A DNA stretch of 64,000 nucleotides. It comes from Providencia vermicola. GTDB taxonomy: Bacteria > Pseudomonadota > Gammaproteobacteria > Enterobacterales > Enterobacteriaceae. The DNA is taken from contig NZ_JAGSPI010000004.1 in NCBI RefSeq assembly GCF_020381325.1, forward strand, positions 124,001 to 188,000, read 5' to 3'. Below, piece after piece: positions 19,545-27,501 of the stretch. Within the stretch, counting starts at the first letter, position 1. The number at the start of each line of letters is the position of its first letter. Below the pieces are notes generated by a model that was not told the DNA's origin, searched no databases, and was given only the letters and a program-made list of their open reading frames with translations. The position numbers and the translations under genes were made by a program.

Positions 19545-21098
19545 TCAAACCTCCTCACCTTCAATTTCCGCCACAATGGCATCAAGATCACTGCGAAGCG
19601 CATCAATTTTAGCTACAGTGGTTTTAAGTTCAGCATTAAGCTCTGCAATATCAACTAACTCGCGATTATCTTTAGATTCCACATAACTGCTCACCGAAAG
19701 GTTGTAGCTGTTGTCTGCGATGACATCCAAATCAACGGATTTAGCAAAGTGCTCAACGTTTTCCTTGCTAGCAAACACCTTCATGATGTCTTCAATGTGT
19801 TGCTCAGTCAGGACGTTGTTATTGGTTTCTTTTTTAAACAAACCACTGGCATCAATAAACTGAGTGGTGGTGCCGGTTTTGTGCTTAGACAGCACCAAAA
19901 TATTCACAGCAATGGTGGTACCAAAGAATAGATTAGGTGCCAATGAAATCACGGTTTCAACATAGTTGTTATCTACAAGGTACTGGCGAATTTTTTGCTC
20001 CGCGCCACCGCGGTAAAAAATACCGGGAAAGCAAACAATGGCAGCACGGCCTTTGCTTGATAAGTAACTCAACGCATGAAGCACAAAGGCAAAATCGGCT
20101 TTAGATTTAGGCGCAAGCACTCCTGCGGGCGCAAAGCGGTCATCGTTGATTAAGGTTGGGTCGTCGCTACCAATCCATTTCACTGAATAAGGCGGGTTAG
20201 AAATAATCGCATCAAACGGTTTGTCGTCTAAAAAGTGCGGTTCGATTAAGGTATCACCCAGCTGAATATTAAACTTGTCGTAGTTAATGTTGTGTAAAAA
20301 CATGTTCATACGCGCCAAGTTGTAGGTGGTGTGATTAAGCTCTTGGCCAAAAAAACCATCCTCAATGATATGCGCATCAAAGTGCTTCTTGGCTTGTAAA
20401 AGTAACGAGCCCGAACCCGCTGCGGGGTCATAGATTTTATTGACGCTGGTTTGGCCGTGCATGGCGAGCTGTGCGATCAATTTTGAAACGTGTTGAGGGG
20501 TGAAAAATTCGCCACCAGATTTACCTGCATTTGCGGCATAGTTTGAAATAAGGAACTCGTAAGCGTCACCGAATAAATCAATTTGGTTGTCTTCAAAATT
20601 GCCGAAGGTTAAACCTGCCACGCCTTTTAACACAGCTGCCAAACGCTTGTTCTTTGCCTCTACCGTATTACCCAGACGATTACTGGTGGTATCAAAATCT
20701 GCAAACAAACCTTTAATGTCTTTTTCTGAATCATAGCCATTAGCTGAGTTTTCAATGGCCGCAAAAATACTGGCTAAATCGGTATTTAAGTTGTCGTTCT
20801 TGTGTGCATTAGCCGCCACATTGCTGAACAACTGGCTAGGGTAAAGAAAATAGCCTTTGGTTTTAATGGCATCTTCTTTAGCAAGTTTGATATTTTCATC
20901 ATCGTCAGACATTGCTGCATAATTAACGCTCTCATCACCGCCAGTAATGTACAACACAAAATTTTCACTGATAAAGCGATAGAAAAGCGTACCCAGTACA
21001 TATTGTTTAAAATCCCAGCCATCCACTGAGCCTCGTACATCGTTGGCAATCGCCCATATTTGGCGTTGAAGTTCTGCACGTTGTTGTAAACTTGTCAT
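19545..21098 (-). CDS. hsdM: Type I restriction DNA adenine methyltransferase (HsdM)
   Basis: A 517-residue N6-adenine methyltransferase. The SAM-binding motif DPAAGSG is at 224-230 and the catalytic NPPY is at 301-304. The N-terminal helical domain ([20 protein letters not shown]) and the C-terminal coil are those of type IC HsdM. It is the first gene of the cassette, and its promoter must lie in the 250-bp gap shared with the divergent GTPase gene. It protects host DNA and forms the M2S core used by HsdR. The frame is intact. Confidence 0.95.
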   Translation of the reverse strand: MTSLQQRAELQRQIWAIANDVRGSVDGWDFKQYVLGTLFYRFISENFVLYITGGDESVNYAAMSDDDENIKLAKEDAIKTKGYFLYPSQLFSNVAANAHKNDNLNTDLASIFAAIENSANGYDSEKDIKGLFADFDTTSNRLGNTVEAKNKRLAAVLKGVAGLTFGNFEDNQIDLFGDAYEFLISNYAANAGKSGGEFFTPQHVSKLIAQLAMHGQTSVNKIYDPAAGSGSLLLQAKKHFDAHIIEDGFFGQELNHTTYNLARMNMFLHNINYDKFNIQLGDTLIEPHFLDDKPFDAIISNPPYSVKWIGSDDPTLINDDRFAPAGVLAPKSKADFAFVLHALSYLSSKGRAAIVCFPGIFYRGGAEQKIRQYLVDNNYVETVISLAPNLFFGTTIAVNILVLSKHKTGTTTQFIDASGLFKKETNNNVLTEQHIEDIMKVFASKENVEHFAKSVDLDVIADNSYNLSVSSYVESKDNRELVDIAELNAELKTTVAKIDALRSDLDAIVAEIEGEEV

Positions 21099-21349
21099 CT
21101 GCTAATTCCTGATTTTAAATCGTCATAATTCGTTTATTGGTTAATCCTATCATAAATTATTTTGTAGGAAAGACTAAGCGATAACTTGATGATCTATAAT
21201 GAATAACAATCTATCTGCTACTCATGTCATATAGCCAAGTAAGCAAGAATTTTTCTCATGAATGGTCTTATCCTCTGACCTTACAAAAAATCTCAGATAT
21301 ATATTATCTCCTTGAATAACTATCATTTTCTTTTATTTCAAGGAGTAAT
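21099..21349. other. Divergent promoter region between hsdM and the GTPase gene
   Basis: This 251-bp AT-rich gap separates the divergent hsd-prr cassette and the YfjP-to-YfjT series, so it should hold both promoters. TTTCAAGGAG just before 21350 is the ribosome-binding site of the GTPase gene. No operator or strong -35/-10 pair was identified by eye. Confidence 0.4.
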
Positions 21350-22222
21350 ATGCCTCAGCACTCTCACTTCAAACCGCTCCTATCAGCACTACCTCATTCA
21401 TTCCAAACCTCTTTTTTCAACCAACTCAATCACCTAATTAGCTACTCTCCCACCATCGGCCTGATGGGTAAAACAGGTACTGGAAAATCCAGTCTTATCA
21501 ATGCGCTATTTCAATCTCCCTTATCCCCCGTCAGTAATGTTTCTGGCTGTACGCGCCAAGCCCAACACTTCAGTATGACGATGAACGACCATACCCTCAC
21601 CTTTGTAGATTTACCCGGCGTGGGGGAAAGCCTTGAGCGAGATAAAGAATACCACCAGCTCTATCGTAACTTATTGCCAGAACTGGATTTAATCATTTGG
21701 GTACTCAAGGCAGATGACAGAGCATGGTCTTCGGATGAACAGTGTTATCGCTTTCTTACGGAGCAATGTGGTTATCAACCAAACCGCTTTCTATTTGTGC
21801 TGAACCAAGCTGACAAAATAGAGCCCTGCCGACATTGGGATGAATACAACCACCAGCCATCCCCAGAGCAATCAGCTAATTTAGAATTAAAACAGCAAGC
21901 CGTGATAACAGTATTCAAGCCGCACCACCCTGTGATGACGGTTTCTGCGGCAGAGGGTTACCAACTCACTGAATTAGCAGAGCAATTAATACAGGCGTTA
22001 CCAAAGCAAGCCAGTAGCGGTGTTGCTAGGCAACTGAACAGCGCTTACCGGACGCAATCCGTGGAAAACTCAGCACGTAACGATTTTGGGCAATGTATCA
22101 GTGATATTGTTGATACTTTAATCGACATCATTCCCTTGCCACCATTGATAAAAAGTACGATTGGTACGGTCAAAAATAGCATCATTTCCGTCGCTAAATC
22201 CCTGTGGAGCCTATTTTTTTAA
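21350..22222 (+). CDS. YfjP/YeeP-family GTPase
   Basis: A 290-residue Era/HSR1-type GTPase as found in CP4-57 and CP4-44 (YfjP, YeeP, YkfA). The P-loop GKTGTGKS is at 40-47, DLPG at 87-90, and the guanine-specificity motif NQAD appears as LFVLNQADKIEP. A hydrophobic C-terminal helix (VDTLIDIIPLPPLI) is typical of the family. AAGGAG lies before the start. It begins the rightward backbone block of the island. The role in the element is unknown; members are annotated as ribosome-binding-like GTPases by fold only. Confidence 0.87.
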   Translation: MPQHSHFKPLLSALPHSFQTSFFNQLNHLISYSPTIGLMGKTGTGKSSLINALFQSPLSPVSNVSGCTRQAQHFSMTMNDHTLTFVDLPGVGESLERDKEYHQLYRNLLPELDLIIWVLKADDRAWSSDEQCYRFLTEQCGYQPNRFLFVLNQADKIEPCRHWDEYNHQPSPEQSANLELKQQAVITVFKPHHPVMTVSAAEGYQLTELAEQLIQALPKQASSGVARQLNSAYRTQSVENSARNDFGQCISDIVDTLIDIIPLPPLIKSTIGTVKNSIISVAKSLWSLFF

Positions 22223-22254
22223 CCTCCTACGTTAATTAATTATTCATCACTCTC

Positions 22255-22288
22255 AGCGCCAGTCCTTAACAGGATTGGCGCTTTTTTA
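22255..22288 (+). terminator. Rho-independent terminator after the GTPase gene
   Basis: A 12-bp stem, AGCGCCAGTCCT-TAAC-AGGATTGGCGCT with one G-T pair, is followed by TTTTTA. It ends the GTPase transcript and sits 26 bp before the antirestriction gene start. Confidence 0.9.
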
Positions 22289-22313
22289 TTTCTTTTTATT
22301 GGAGTATCAACTT

Positions 22314-22739
22314 ATGAGTAACACAACTGAATCTGCTATCACAATGACACTCGTTCCCGATGAACAACGCCTTGATTTTTGGTTCAATCATTTTGGTACC
22401 GTTAAAGGCTGGGCCACCTTTGAAGTGGTGACCTTCACCACGATGGGCCAATTCTGCGATGAGTATCATGGCGGTTATTGGGAGTATGGCTCGCTTAGTA
22501 ATGGCGGTGCCTTTATCTACCCCGATATCAACGCGGACACCTTAACCCTATTCAACATGCACAACGGCAACGAAGCTACCGTGAGCCAAGAGGCGGCAGG
22601 TATTGCGGTGTGTCTGATCTTGTACAGCATCTGGTCATTCCAAACAGAAAGCGAAGTGATGTGCGACCGCTTTTATCAGCTGCGTGACTACGCTTCACAA
22701 CATCCCGAATCTGCTGCCATTTTCCACTTAATTGATTAA
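22314..22739 (+). CDS. klcA: KlcA/ArdB-family antirestriction protein (YfjX-like)
   Basis: 141 residues of the KlcA/ArdB/YfjX antirestriction family. Recognisable parts are the RLDFWFNHFG start, FCDEYHGGYWEYGSLSNGG and the acidic C-terminal DRFYQLRDYA. ArdB-type proteins block type I restriction enzymes in vivo without acting as DNA mimics in the ArdA manner. The start at 22314 follows GGAG; the longer frame to 22275 begins inside a terminator and is rejected. It lies about 1.2 kb from the type I/PrrC cassette, which gives its presence special meaning. Confidence 0.88.
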   Translation: MSNTTESAITMTLVPDEQRLDFWFNHFGTVKGWATFEVVTFTTMGQFCDEYHGGYWEYGSLSNGGAFIYPDINADTLTLFNMHNGNEATVSQEAAGIAVCLILYSIWSFQTESEVMCDRFYQLRDYASQHPESAAIFHLID

Positions 22740-22752
22740 TCAGGAGTCTATC

Positions 22753-23589
22753 ATGAGTTTATTAGCCTCTCGTTTCGGTTCTGCCAACAGTATTCGCCGT
22801 GACCGTCCACTCACCATCGAAGAGTTATTCCGTACTGTACCGAGTGTGTTTTCTGAAGAAAAACACGATTCACGCAGTGAACGATATACTTATATTCCTA
22901 CCATTACCTTACTCGATAGCCTGCAAAAAGAAGGCTTTTATCCGTTCTTTGCTTGCCAGACCCGTGTACGGGATATCAGTCGTCGAGAGCACACCAAGCA
23001 TATGTTAAGGCTTCGACGCCATGACCAAATTACGGGAATACAAGTCCCTGAAATTATTTTGCTCAATAGCCATGATGGCTCAAGTAGCTATCAAATGTTA
23101 CCGGGACTCTTTAGAGCCGTGTGCTCTAACGGTTTGGTGTGCGGTGATGTATTAGGTGAAGTGCGTGTACCCCATAAAGGGGATGTGGTGGGTAAAGTGA
23201 TTGAAGGGGCGTATGAGGTACTCGATACGTTTGAGCAAGTGGCTGAAAAACGCGAAAGTATGCAGTCGTTATTGTTACCTCCACCCGCCCAGCAAGCCTT
23301 TGCTGAAGCGGCTTTGACCTATCGCTTTGGTGAAGAGCATCAGCCAGTGACACGGGAGCAAGTTCTTCAGCCTCGACGCTTTGAAGATAAAAAAGAAGAC
23401 CTCTGGACAGTGTACCAACGTCTACAAGAAAACCTGATTAAAGGAGGATTATCAGGCAGAACCGCAAAAGGTAAACGCGCTCGTACTCGTTCGGTGAATG
23501 GGATTGATGGCGATATCAAGCTCAATAAAGCCCTGTGGGTGATGGCGGATACCTTATTTAACCAACTCGCTCCCCGCCAGCCCAACTAA
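22753..23589 (+). CDS. yfjQ: YfjQ-like DUF932 protein
   Basis: A 278-residue DUF932 (formerly DUF945) protein of the YfjQ/YafZ family from CP4 elements. The IPTITLLDSLQKEGFYPFFA, RRHDQI, and LFRAVCSNGLVCGD segments are characteristic. The start at 22753 has AGGAG at 6 bases. It follows klcA by 13 bp and is probably co-transcribed with it. Biochemical function is unknown; related phage and plasmid proteins are often near antirestriction genes. Confidence 0.87.
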   Translation: MSLLASRFGSANSIRRDRPLTIEELFRTVPSVFSEEKHDSRSERYTYIPTITLLDSLQKEGFYPFFACQTRVRDISRREHTKHMLRLRRHDQITGIQVPEIILLNSHDGSSSYQMLPGLFRAVCSNGLVCGDVLGEVRVPHKGDVVGKVIEGAYEVLDTFEQVAEKRESMQSLLLPPPAQQAFAEAALTYRFGEEHQPVTREQVLQPRRFEDKKEDLWTVYQRLQENLIKGGLSGRTAKGKRARTRSVNGIDGDIKLNKALWVMADTLFNQLAPRQPN

Positions 23590-23601
23590 TTTTCCCGCCC
23601 T

Positions 23602-23735
23602 GACAGGTTGTGTCGTTACGCCTTACATTCTTATCGTTCAAATAAAAAGCATAACGTTATTTATCAAATAATTAGATATAGCTATTTTTAACTAAAAAGC
23701 CCAATGAGAATTTTTCCCAACAGACATAACCTGTC
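23602..23735. promoter_or_regulatory. Pair of TGACAGGTTRTGTC sites upstream of the WYL regulator gene
   Basis: A 14-bp motif occurs twice in opposite orientation: TGACAGGTTGTGTC from 23601 and the complement of TGACAGGTTATGTC ending at 23736. Each is itself a GACA-N5-TGTC dyad. The two are 121 bp apart and fill the gap before yfjR. They are plausible operators for the WYL protein (autoregulation), since WYL regulators of phage-defence islands bind such dyads. The repeats are seen; the binding protein is inferred. Confidence 0.6.
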
Positions 23736-23800
23736 AATCCCCTAAGTTAAACTCCCTCACTTCTTAATTTCCTAACGTCTGTTATTGAGAGCAATACGTT

Positions 23801-24508
23801 ATGTTTCAGACCAACCGAAAATATGACCGCATGGCTGTGCGACTCTCTGCGCTGATTGCCCGCTTAATGGCAGGAGAAAACCTTGTGCTCTCATGTTTAG
23901 CCCAAGAGTTCAATGTTTCTGAGCGCACGTTACAACGGGATTTACGTGAACGCTTGGCTTATCTGGGTGTAGAAGGTCGGCAAGGTTGTTATCGCTTGCC
24001 CATCAATACGCTAAAAGCTTACCGAGATAAAGATGTTCTTACCTTTGTGAAACAGATTGGGATGACTCGGTTGTTTCCGGGGCTAGACAGCCGCTTACTC
24101 GGGTTACTGTTAACCCAGCAGCCTCATGCACCTTGTTTGATTTGGAATCACGCCCATAAGATTTCGGCTTTGCATGCCGACCATTTCTATCAATTGGTGT
24201 ATGCCATTACCAGTAAGCAATCTATTAGCATACTCACGTTTGAGCGTCGTTTTAATCCGCTACAACCTTATCAACTGATTTACCGTGAAGGCCAGTGGTA
24301 TTTATTGGCGGAATACCACCAGCAAGTACATGTCCTGTTGTTGGATGATATCCAGCAAGTTCAACCACTCAATACCCCCTTCACACCGAAACACGCAGTG
24401 ATGCAACTGTCACAACAAAACAGTTTTATCGCAGCCTTACCGCATTTTAGATTGATATCACAATTACTTACCTCTCTTCCATCACACAAAGAAAGGAGCC
24501 GACCATGA
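23801..24508 (+). CDS. yfjR: WYL-domain transcriptional regulator (YfjR-like)
   Basis: A 235-residue DeoR-like winged helix plus WYL regulator. The helix-turn-helix is VLSCLAQEFNVSERTLQRDL (about 28-47), and the WYL part contains LTFERRFNPLQPYQLIYREGQWYLLAEY. Matches YfjR of CP4-57 in length and position after yfjQ. WYL proteins in defence islands sense ligands or nucleic acids and repress nearby genes. The end overlaps the next small gene as ATGA, so translation is coupled. Confidence 0.86.
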   Translation: MFQTNRKYDRMAVRLSALIARLMAGENLVLSCLAQEFNVSERTLQRDLRERLAYLGVEGRQGCYRLPINTLKAYRDKDVLTFVKQIGMTRLFPGLDSRLLGLLLTQQPHAPCLIWNHAHKISALHADHFYQLVYAITSKQSISILTFERRFNPLQPYQLIYREGQWYLLAEYHQQVHVLLLDDIQQVQPLNTPFTPKHAVMQLSQQNSFIAALPHFRLISQLLTSLPSHKERSRP

Positions 24509-24681
24509 CGTTATTAACCCCACCAGCATCGCATCCCACACATTGCCCGCAGTGTTCTTCTGAGCAAGACATCATTGCATGGGGCTCGGGCTGGATGTGC
24601 CGCGATTGTGGTCACGAATGGATCATGCCTATTCAAAATAACCATCACATCGTGAATTCATCATCACATAAGGAAGCTTAA
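24505..24681 (+). CDS. Small zinc-ribbon protein
   Basis: A 58-residue frame too short for most ORF listings. It starts with ATG overlapping the WYL stop codon (ATGA), with AAAGGAG upstream. Two Cys pairs, CPQC (residues 14-17) and CRDC (32-35), form a zinc ribbon followed by GHEW. Similar small zinc-ribbon proteins follow yfjR in other CP4-like islands. Function is unknown; binding of nucleic acid or the WYL protein is possible. Confidence 0.75.
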   Translation: MTLLTPPASHPTHCPQCSSEQDIIAWGSGWMCRDCGHEWIMPIQNNHHIVNSSSHKEA

Positions 24682-24685
24682 AAAT

Positions 24686-25147
24686 ATGAACACCGTTTCA
24701 CACTTACAACTGGGTTTAGAACGCATCGCTATCGTTATCAGTATCTTGTTATGCCTTTGGATCACTGGCGTATTGCTAACACATTTCCAGCTTATCGCCC
24801 TTATCATGAACCCGTATGGGATCACATTGATGTACTTCGTTTTATATCTCTTGGCTTTGGTTACCCCACAACTCTTAGCGCAATTAGGTTTGTGGGTTTT
24901 GAGTGCCTTTAAAGGGATAGATTATAAAATCCATTTCAACCCCAAATTAGTTGCCATTATCTCATCCATCATTATCGGATTAGCCCTTTCTAGCCTACTG
25001 ATTATCATGTCATCCGATTGGCTATACGGTTTTACTGAAGGTATCGCCACCACGATATTGCTGGTTGATTTGCTTATCGCCACTGGTATTGCCTTTTATC
25101 TTCATCGACGAATTCGTCACTGGGTTTCAGTGCGATTAAACCGCTAG
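24686..25147 (+). CDS. Small multi-pass membrane protein, unknown
   Basis: 153 residues with about four hydrophobic helices: IAIVISILLCLWITGVLL, GITLMYFVLYLLALV, LVAIISSIIIGLALSSLLII and GIATTILLVDLLIATGIAFYL. The tail HRRIRHWVSVRLNR is basic and likely cytoplasmic. It begins 4 bp after the zinc-ribbon stop, in the same probable operon. I do not recognise the family with certainty; it may correspond to a small membrane protein of the CP4-57 backbone. Confidence 0.7.
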   Translation: MNTVSHLQLGLERIAIVISILLCLWITGVLLTHFQLIALIMNPYGITLMYFVLYLLALVTPQLLAQLGLWVLSAFKGIDYKIHFNPKLVAIISSIIIGLALSSLLIIMSSDWLYGFTEGIATTILLVDLLIATGIAFYLHRRIRHWVSVRLNR

Positions 25148-25309
25148 CCATAACATTAAACATGATCAGCAATTTTTATTGTGGATACCTTATTCACCAT
25201 TCACCCGATAACCATCGAATACGCCATATCAGGGAAAACCAAGCACCCATTAGACGGTGTTCATCAAGCGTCAATCTGACGTTTCTATTTATGTTGATAG
25301 GAATTTATA

Positions 25310-25798
25310 ATGAAAAAATATGTAGTTGTAACTGTATTGGCCTCACTGTGGTTGATGACATTACCCGCCTCTGCCACCAGCCAGCCCCCTAAAAATACTA
25401 TTTGGGAATATAAAGGCGATGGCGGTAAAACCTTATGGCAAGTGTGTGGAAGCCAAAACAGTACCTGTAGGATTGTGGGCTCAACCAAGCATTATGTTGC
25501 TGTACTGAATCATAAATCCGCGTCAGGTTGCGCATTTGGTGATTTTTATATCGTGACAAGAACTGACGGAAACTGGCAACAACGCGATACGGGCACTTGT
25601 AGCCCTAATGCCTACGTCCAAAAAGGAACCATTAATAATGGTCAGTACTCCTCGGTCGATATTGGTGTTGGTGGGACGATTGTAGCCCGTTACCCCATTG
25701 GGTATTGGAGTATGCAAAAAGAATTCTCAGGCAAGAATCGACCGCGCTGGAAAGAAAAAGACCGTACTAAAGGTGGATTGCAAACCAATCAACAATAA
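25310..25798 (+). CDS. Secreted island protein, YfjT-like
   Basis: 162 residues with a clear Sec signal peptide (MKKYVVVTVLASLWLMTLPASA, cleaved after ASA). The mature part has four cysteines (VCGSQNSTC, SGCAFGDF, TGTCSP), consistent with disulphides in the periplasm. The WEYKGDGGKTLWQVCG pattern and position suggest the YfjT family of CP4-57. Function is unknown. A strong hairpin follows at 25808-25834. The start has a GGAAT site upstream. Confidence 0.72.
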   Translation: MKKYVVVTVLASLWLMTLPASATSQPPKNTIWEYKGDGGKTLWQVCGSQNSTCRIVGSTKHYVAVLNHKSASGCAFGDFYIVTRTDGNWQQRDTGTCSPNAYVQKGTINNGQYSSVDIGVGGTIVARYPIGYWSMQKEFSGKNRPRWKEKDRTKGGLQTNQQ

Positions 25799-25807
25799 AT
25801 CTATATT

Positions 25808-25834
25808 CTCGCTACCGTCAATGGCGGTAGCGAG
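25808..25834 (+). terminator. 10-bp perfect hairpin between the YfjT-like gene and irmA
   Basis: CTCGCTACCG and its exact complement are separated by 7 bases, 9 bp after the YfjT-like stop. No T tract follows, so it may protect the mRNA 3' end or attenuate rather than terminate transcription. Confidence 0.5.
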
Positions 25835-25863
25835 GACGATACAAGATAACTAAAGGTAACGTA

Positions 25864-26316
25864 ATGAATAAGGTAAAAAGTGTATTCGCGATAGGACTAT
25901 TAGCAGTTAGTGCATTTAGCTTGGCTGAAGAACAACAGCGTTATGCGAGCATCACACATACCAGTTCAAACTTTATTAACCAAGGTTACTGTGGTTATTC
26001 ATTTACCCTCGATAATGGCGGCAACCATATGGTTCTAGACCACGCGGAGTTTGGTGCGCTTGAACTCACGCTGCGGATGAAAGATGGGCAAGGAAAAGTA
26101 TTAGGGGATACGGTACTGGAAGTGGAACCTTTTGGCGATTCTAGCGCCACTCGTGCCACCTTTGCTGGATTAGAAATACCTTGTGAGGATGTCGCTGAGT
26201 TTGAAGTGGTTAAAGCGGTGGAAGATCAGAACGGGCGTAAGGTTGAGTTACCACTATCAATCTTTGAGGCCAATAATCCAGAGTTGGCGAAGATGTCGGT
26301 GGCTGAGGAAAAATAA
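25864..26316 (+). CDS. irmA: IrmA-family secreted protein
   Basis: 150 residues with a signal peptide (VFAIGLLAVSAFSLA). The mature region matches the IrmA pattern: YASI at the N-terminus, CGYSFTLDNGG, LRMKDGQGKVL, EPFGDSSATRAT, and LPLSIFEANNPE. IrmA of uropathogenic E. coli is a small fibronectin-III-like protein that mimics interleukin receptors and is widespread on CP4-type islands. Here it is the last backbone gene before the retron, closed by a terminator. Virulence activity should not be assumed from the family alone. Confidence 0.82.
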   Translation: MNKVKSVFAIGLLAVSAFSLAEEQQRYASITHTSSNFINQGYCGYSFTLDNGGNHMVLDHAEFGALELTLRMKDGQGKVLGDTVLEVEPFGDSSATRATFAGLEIPCEDVAEFEVVKAVEDQNGRKVELPLSIFEANNPELAKMSVAEEK

Positions 26317-26348
26317 TAGTTTTTTTTGCTATCTATCAAAGTAACGAG

Positions 26349-26380
26349 TGGCAGATTGAATGATCTGCCATTTTTGTTTT
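26349..26380 (+). terminator. Rho-independent terminator after irmA
   Basis: TGGCAGAT-TGAATG-ATCTGCCA forms a perfect 8-bp stem followed by TTTTTGTTTT. It ends the backbone operon and isolates the retron downstream. Confidence 0.9.
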
Positions 26381-26383
26381 TTT

Positions 26384-26634
26384 ACTCTCACGCATTCTGG
26401 ATTAGAATGAACTAATATTTATCAGCTAAAAACGTGGTGACTTAAAGAATAATGAGCATAAACATCTATCCATAACTCAGCTAACATTAAAAAAACGGTA
26501 TAAAAATCTTCTTTAATATACATACCATAGTTAATACAAGTTATTGTTTTACAAAATAGAAATAATAGCTACAATGGCAAAAAAGTATAATTGATTACTA
26601 GATGGGTATATTCATATTGAAGCAACGGTGATTT
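26384..26634. other. Region upstream of the retron genes, possible promoter; no clear msr-msd seen
   Basis: This 251-bp AT-rich stretch should carry the retron promoter and, if the locus is typical, the msr-msd RNA. A TATAAT is at 26586-26591, and a small hairpin CATTCT-GGATT-AGAATG is at 26393-26409. Comparing the two ends by eye I found no complementary a1/a2 pair of 8 bp or more. The non-coding RNA is therefore unassigned. Confidence 0.4.
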
Positions 26635-27501
26635 ATGGGGATTTTATTTTTATTTTCTTTATTATTGGCTTGGCCTACTTATGGAATATCAATAATTTTA
26701 TATATTGGTATTTTTACCTATCTAGCAAATTCAAAAGATAAAAATAATTTCGTTAAAAATAAAACAGTCAGAAATTTCGCTAAGAATGACGAAACGAGAT
26801 ATCCATCTTGGATAGATAACGAAAATGAATTGAGTATATTTTTAGAGGTAGTTCAGCAATTATCTTTAAAAAAAGGAGTCCCTTTACTCTTTTACACATC
26901 AGTCTTTAAAAATAAAAATTCCAAGGAAAAAATTTTTTCTTATTTAATGAATATAGAAAAATCAGGGGCTAGCTTTATTGAACAACAGATATTAACATCC
27001 GAGATTATCTATAATATATGGGAAGAGCAAAAAAAAGTACATTCAATAAAAAATATAGAACCAAGTTACTCACCAATAAGTAGTATTGTAAATACACACA
27101 AAAACAACACTAAAAACCATCAAGCATTTATTCGATTTTTGTATTTAACAAGAAAAACAAACAAAAAAATAAAACATGGAGTTAATTCTTTAAAAATACC
27201 ACAAGATAAGCTAAATGTTTTCTTTGCAAATGAGGTTGACTATAGTAATTTATCAATACCAAAAATAAAAATAGAATTAAAATCCAAAAATAAAGAAACA
27301 CTAGATATTTTATTTTTCAAAATAAATAAAAATTTAGATAAAAAAGTTTTATTTATCTGCTTTCTTTTTAAAGAACTTGGAGATGATTCATTTTTTTACT
27401 ACCTAGCAAAAAATCATAAAATAACCAATAATACTGTTATTGGTGATAACCTAGATTTTAAATTCATAACCAATGGTATTTTAAATGCTAAAAGAATATA
27501 G
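26635..27501 (+). CDS. Membrane-anchored partner protein of the retron RT (putative effector)
   Basis: 288 residues; I do not recognise the family. Residues 3-31 are strongly hydrophobic (FLFSLLLAWPTYGISIILYI), making one long or two short membrane helices. The rest is a Lys/Asn-rich, helical cytoplasmic domain with no obvious enzyme motif. It overlaps the reverse transcriptase by 17 bp, so the two are translated together. In retrons the gene coupled to the RT is usually the toxic effector held in check by RT-msDNA. Base composition is far more AT-rich than in flanking backbone genes, pointing to separate acquisition. Confidence 0.7.
   Translation: MGILFLFSLLLAWPTYGISIILYIGIFTYLANSKDKNNFVKNKTVRNFAKNDETRYPSWIDNENELSIFLEVVQQLSLKKGVPLLFYTSVFKNKNSKEKIFSYLMNIEKSGASFIEQQILTSEIIYNIWEEQKKVHSIKNIEPSYSPISSIVNTHKNNTKNHQAFIRFLYLTRKTNKKIKHGVNSLKIPQDKLNVFFANEVDYSNLSIPKIKIELKSKNKETLDILFFKINKNLDKKVLFICFLFKELGDDSFFYYLAKNHKITNNTVIGDNLDFKFITNGILNAKRI

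Noticed and set aside
25162-25392. 76-codon frame before the YfjT-like gene
   Set aside because: It overlaps the signal-peptide gene in another frame and has no family features or ribosome-binding site.
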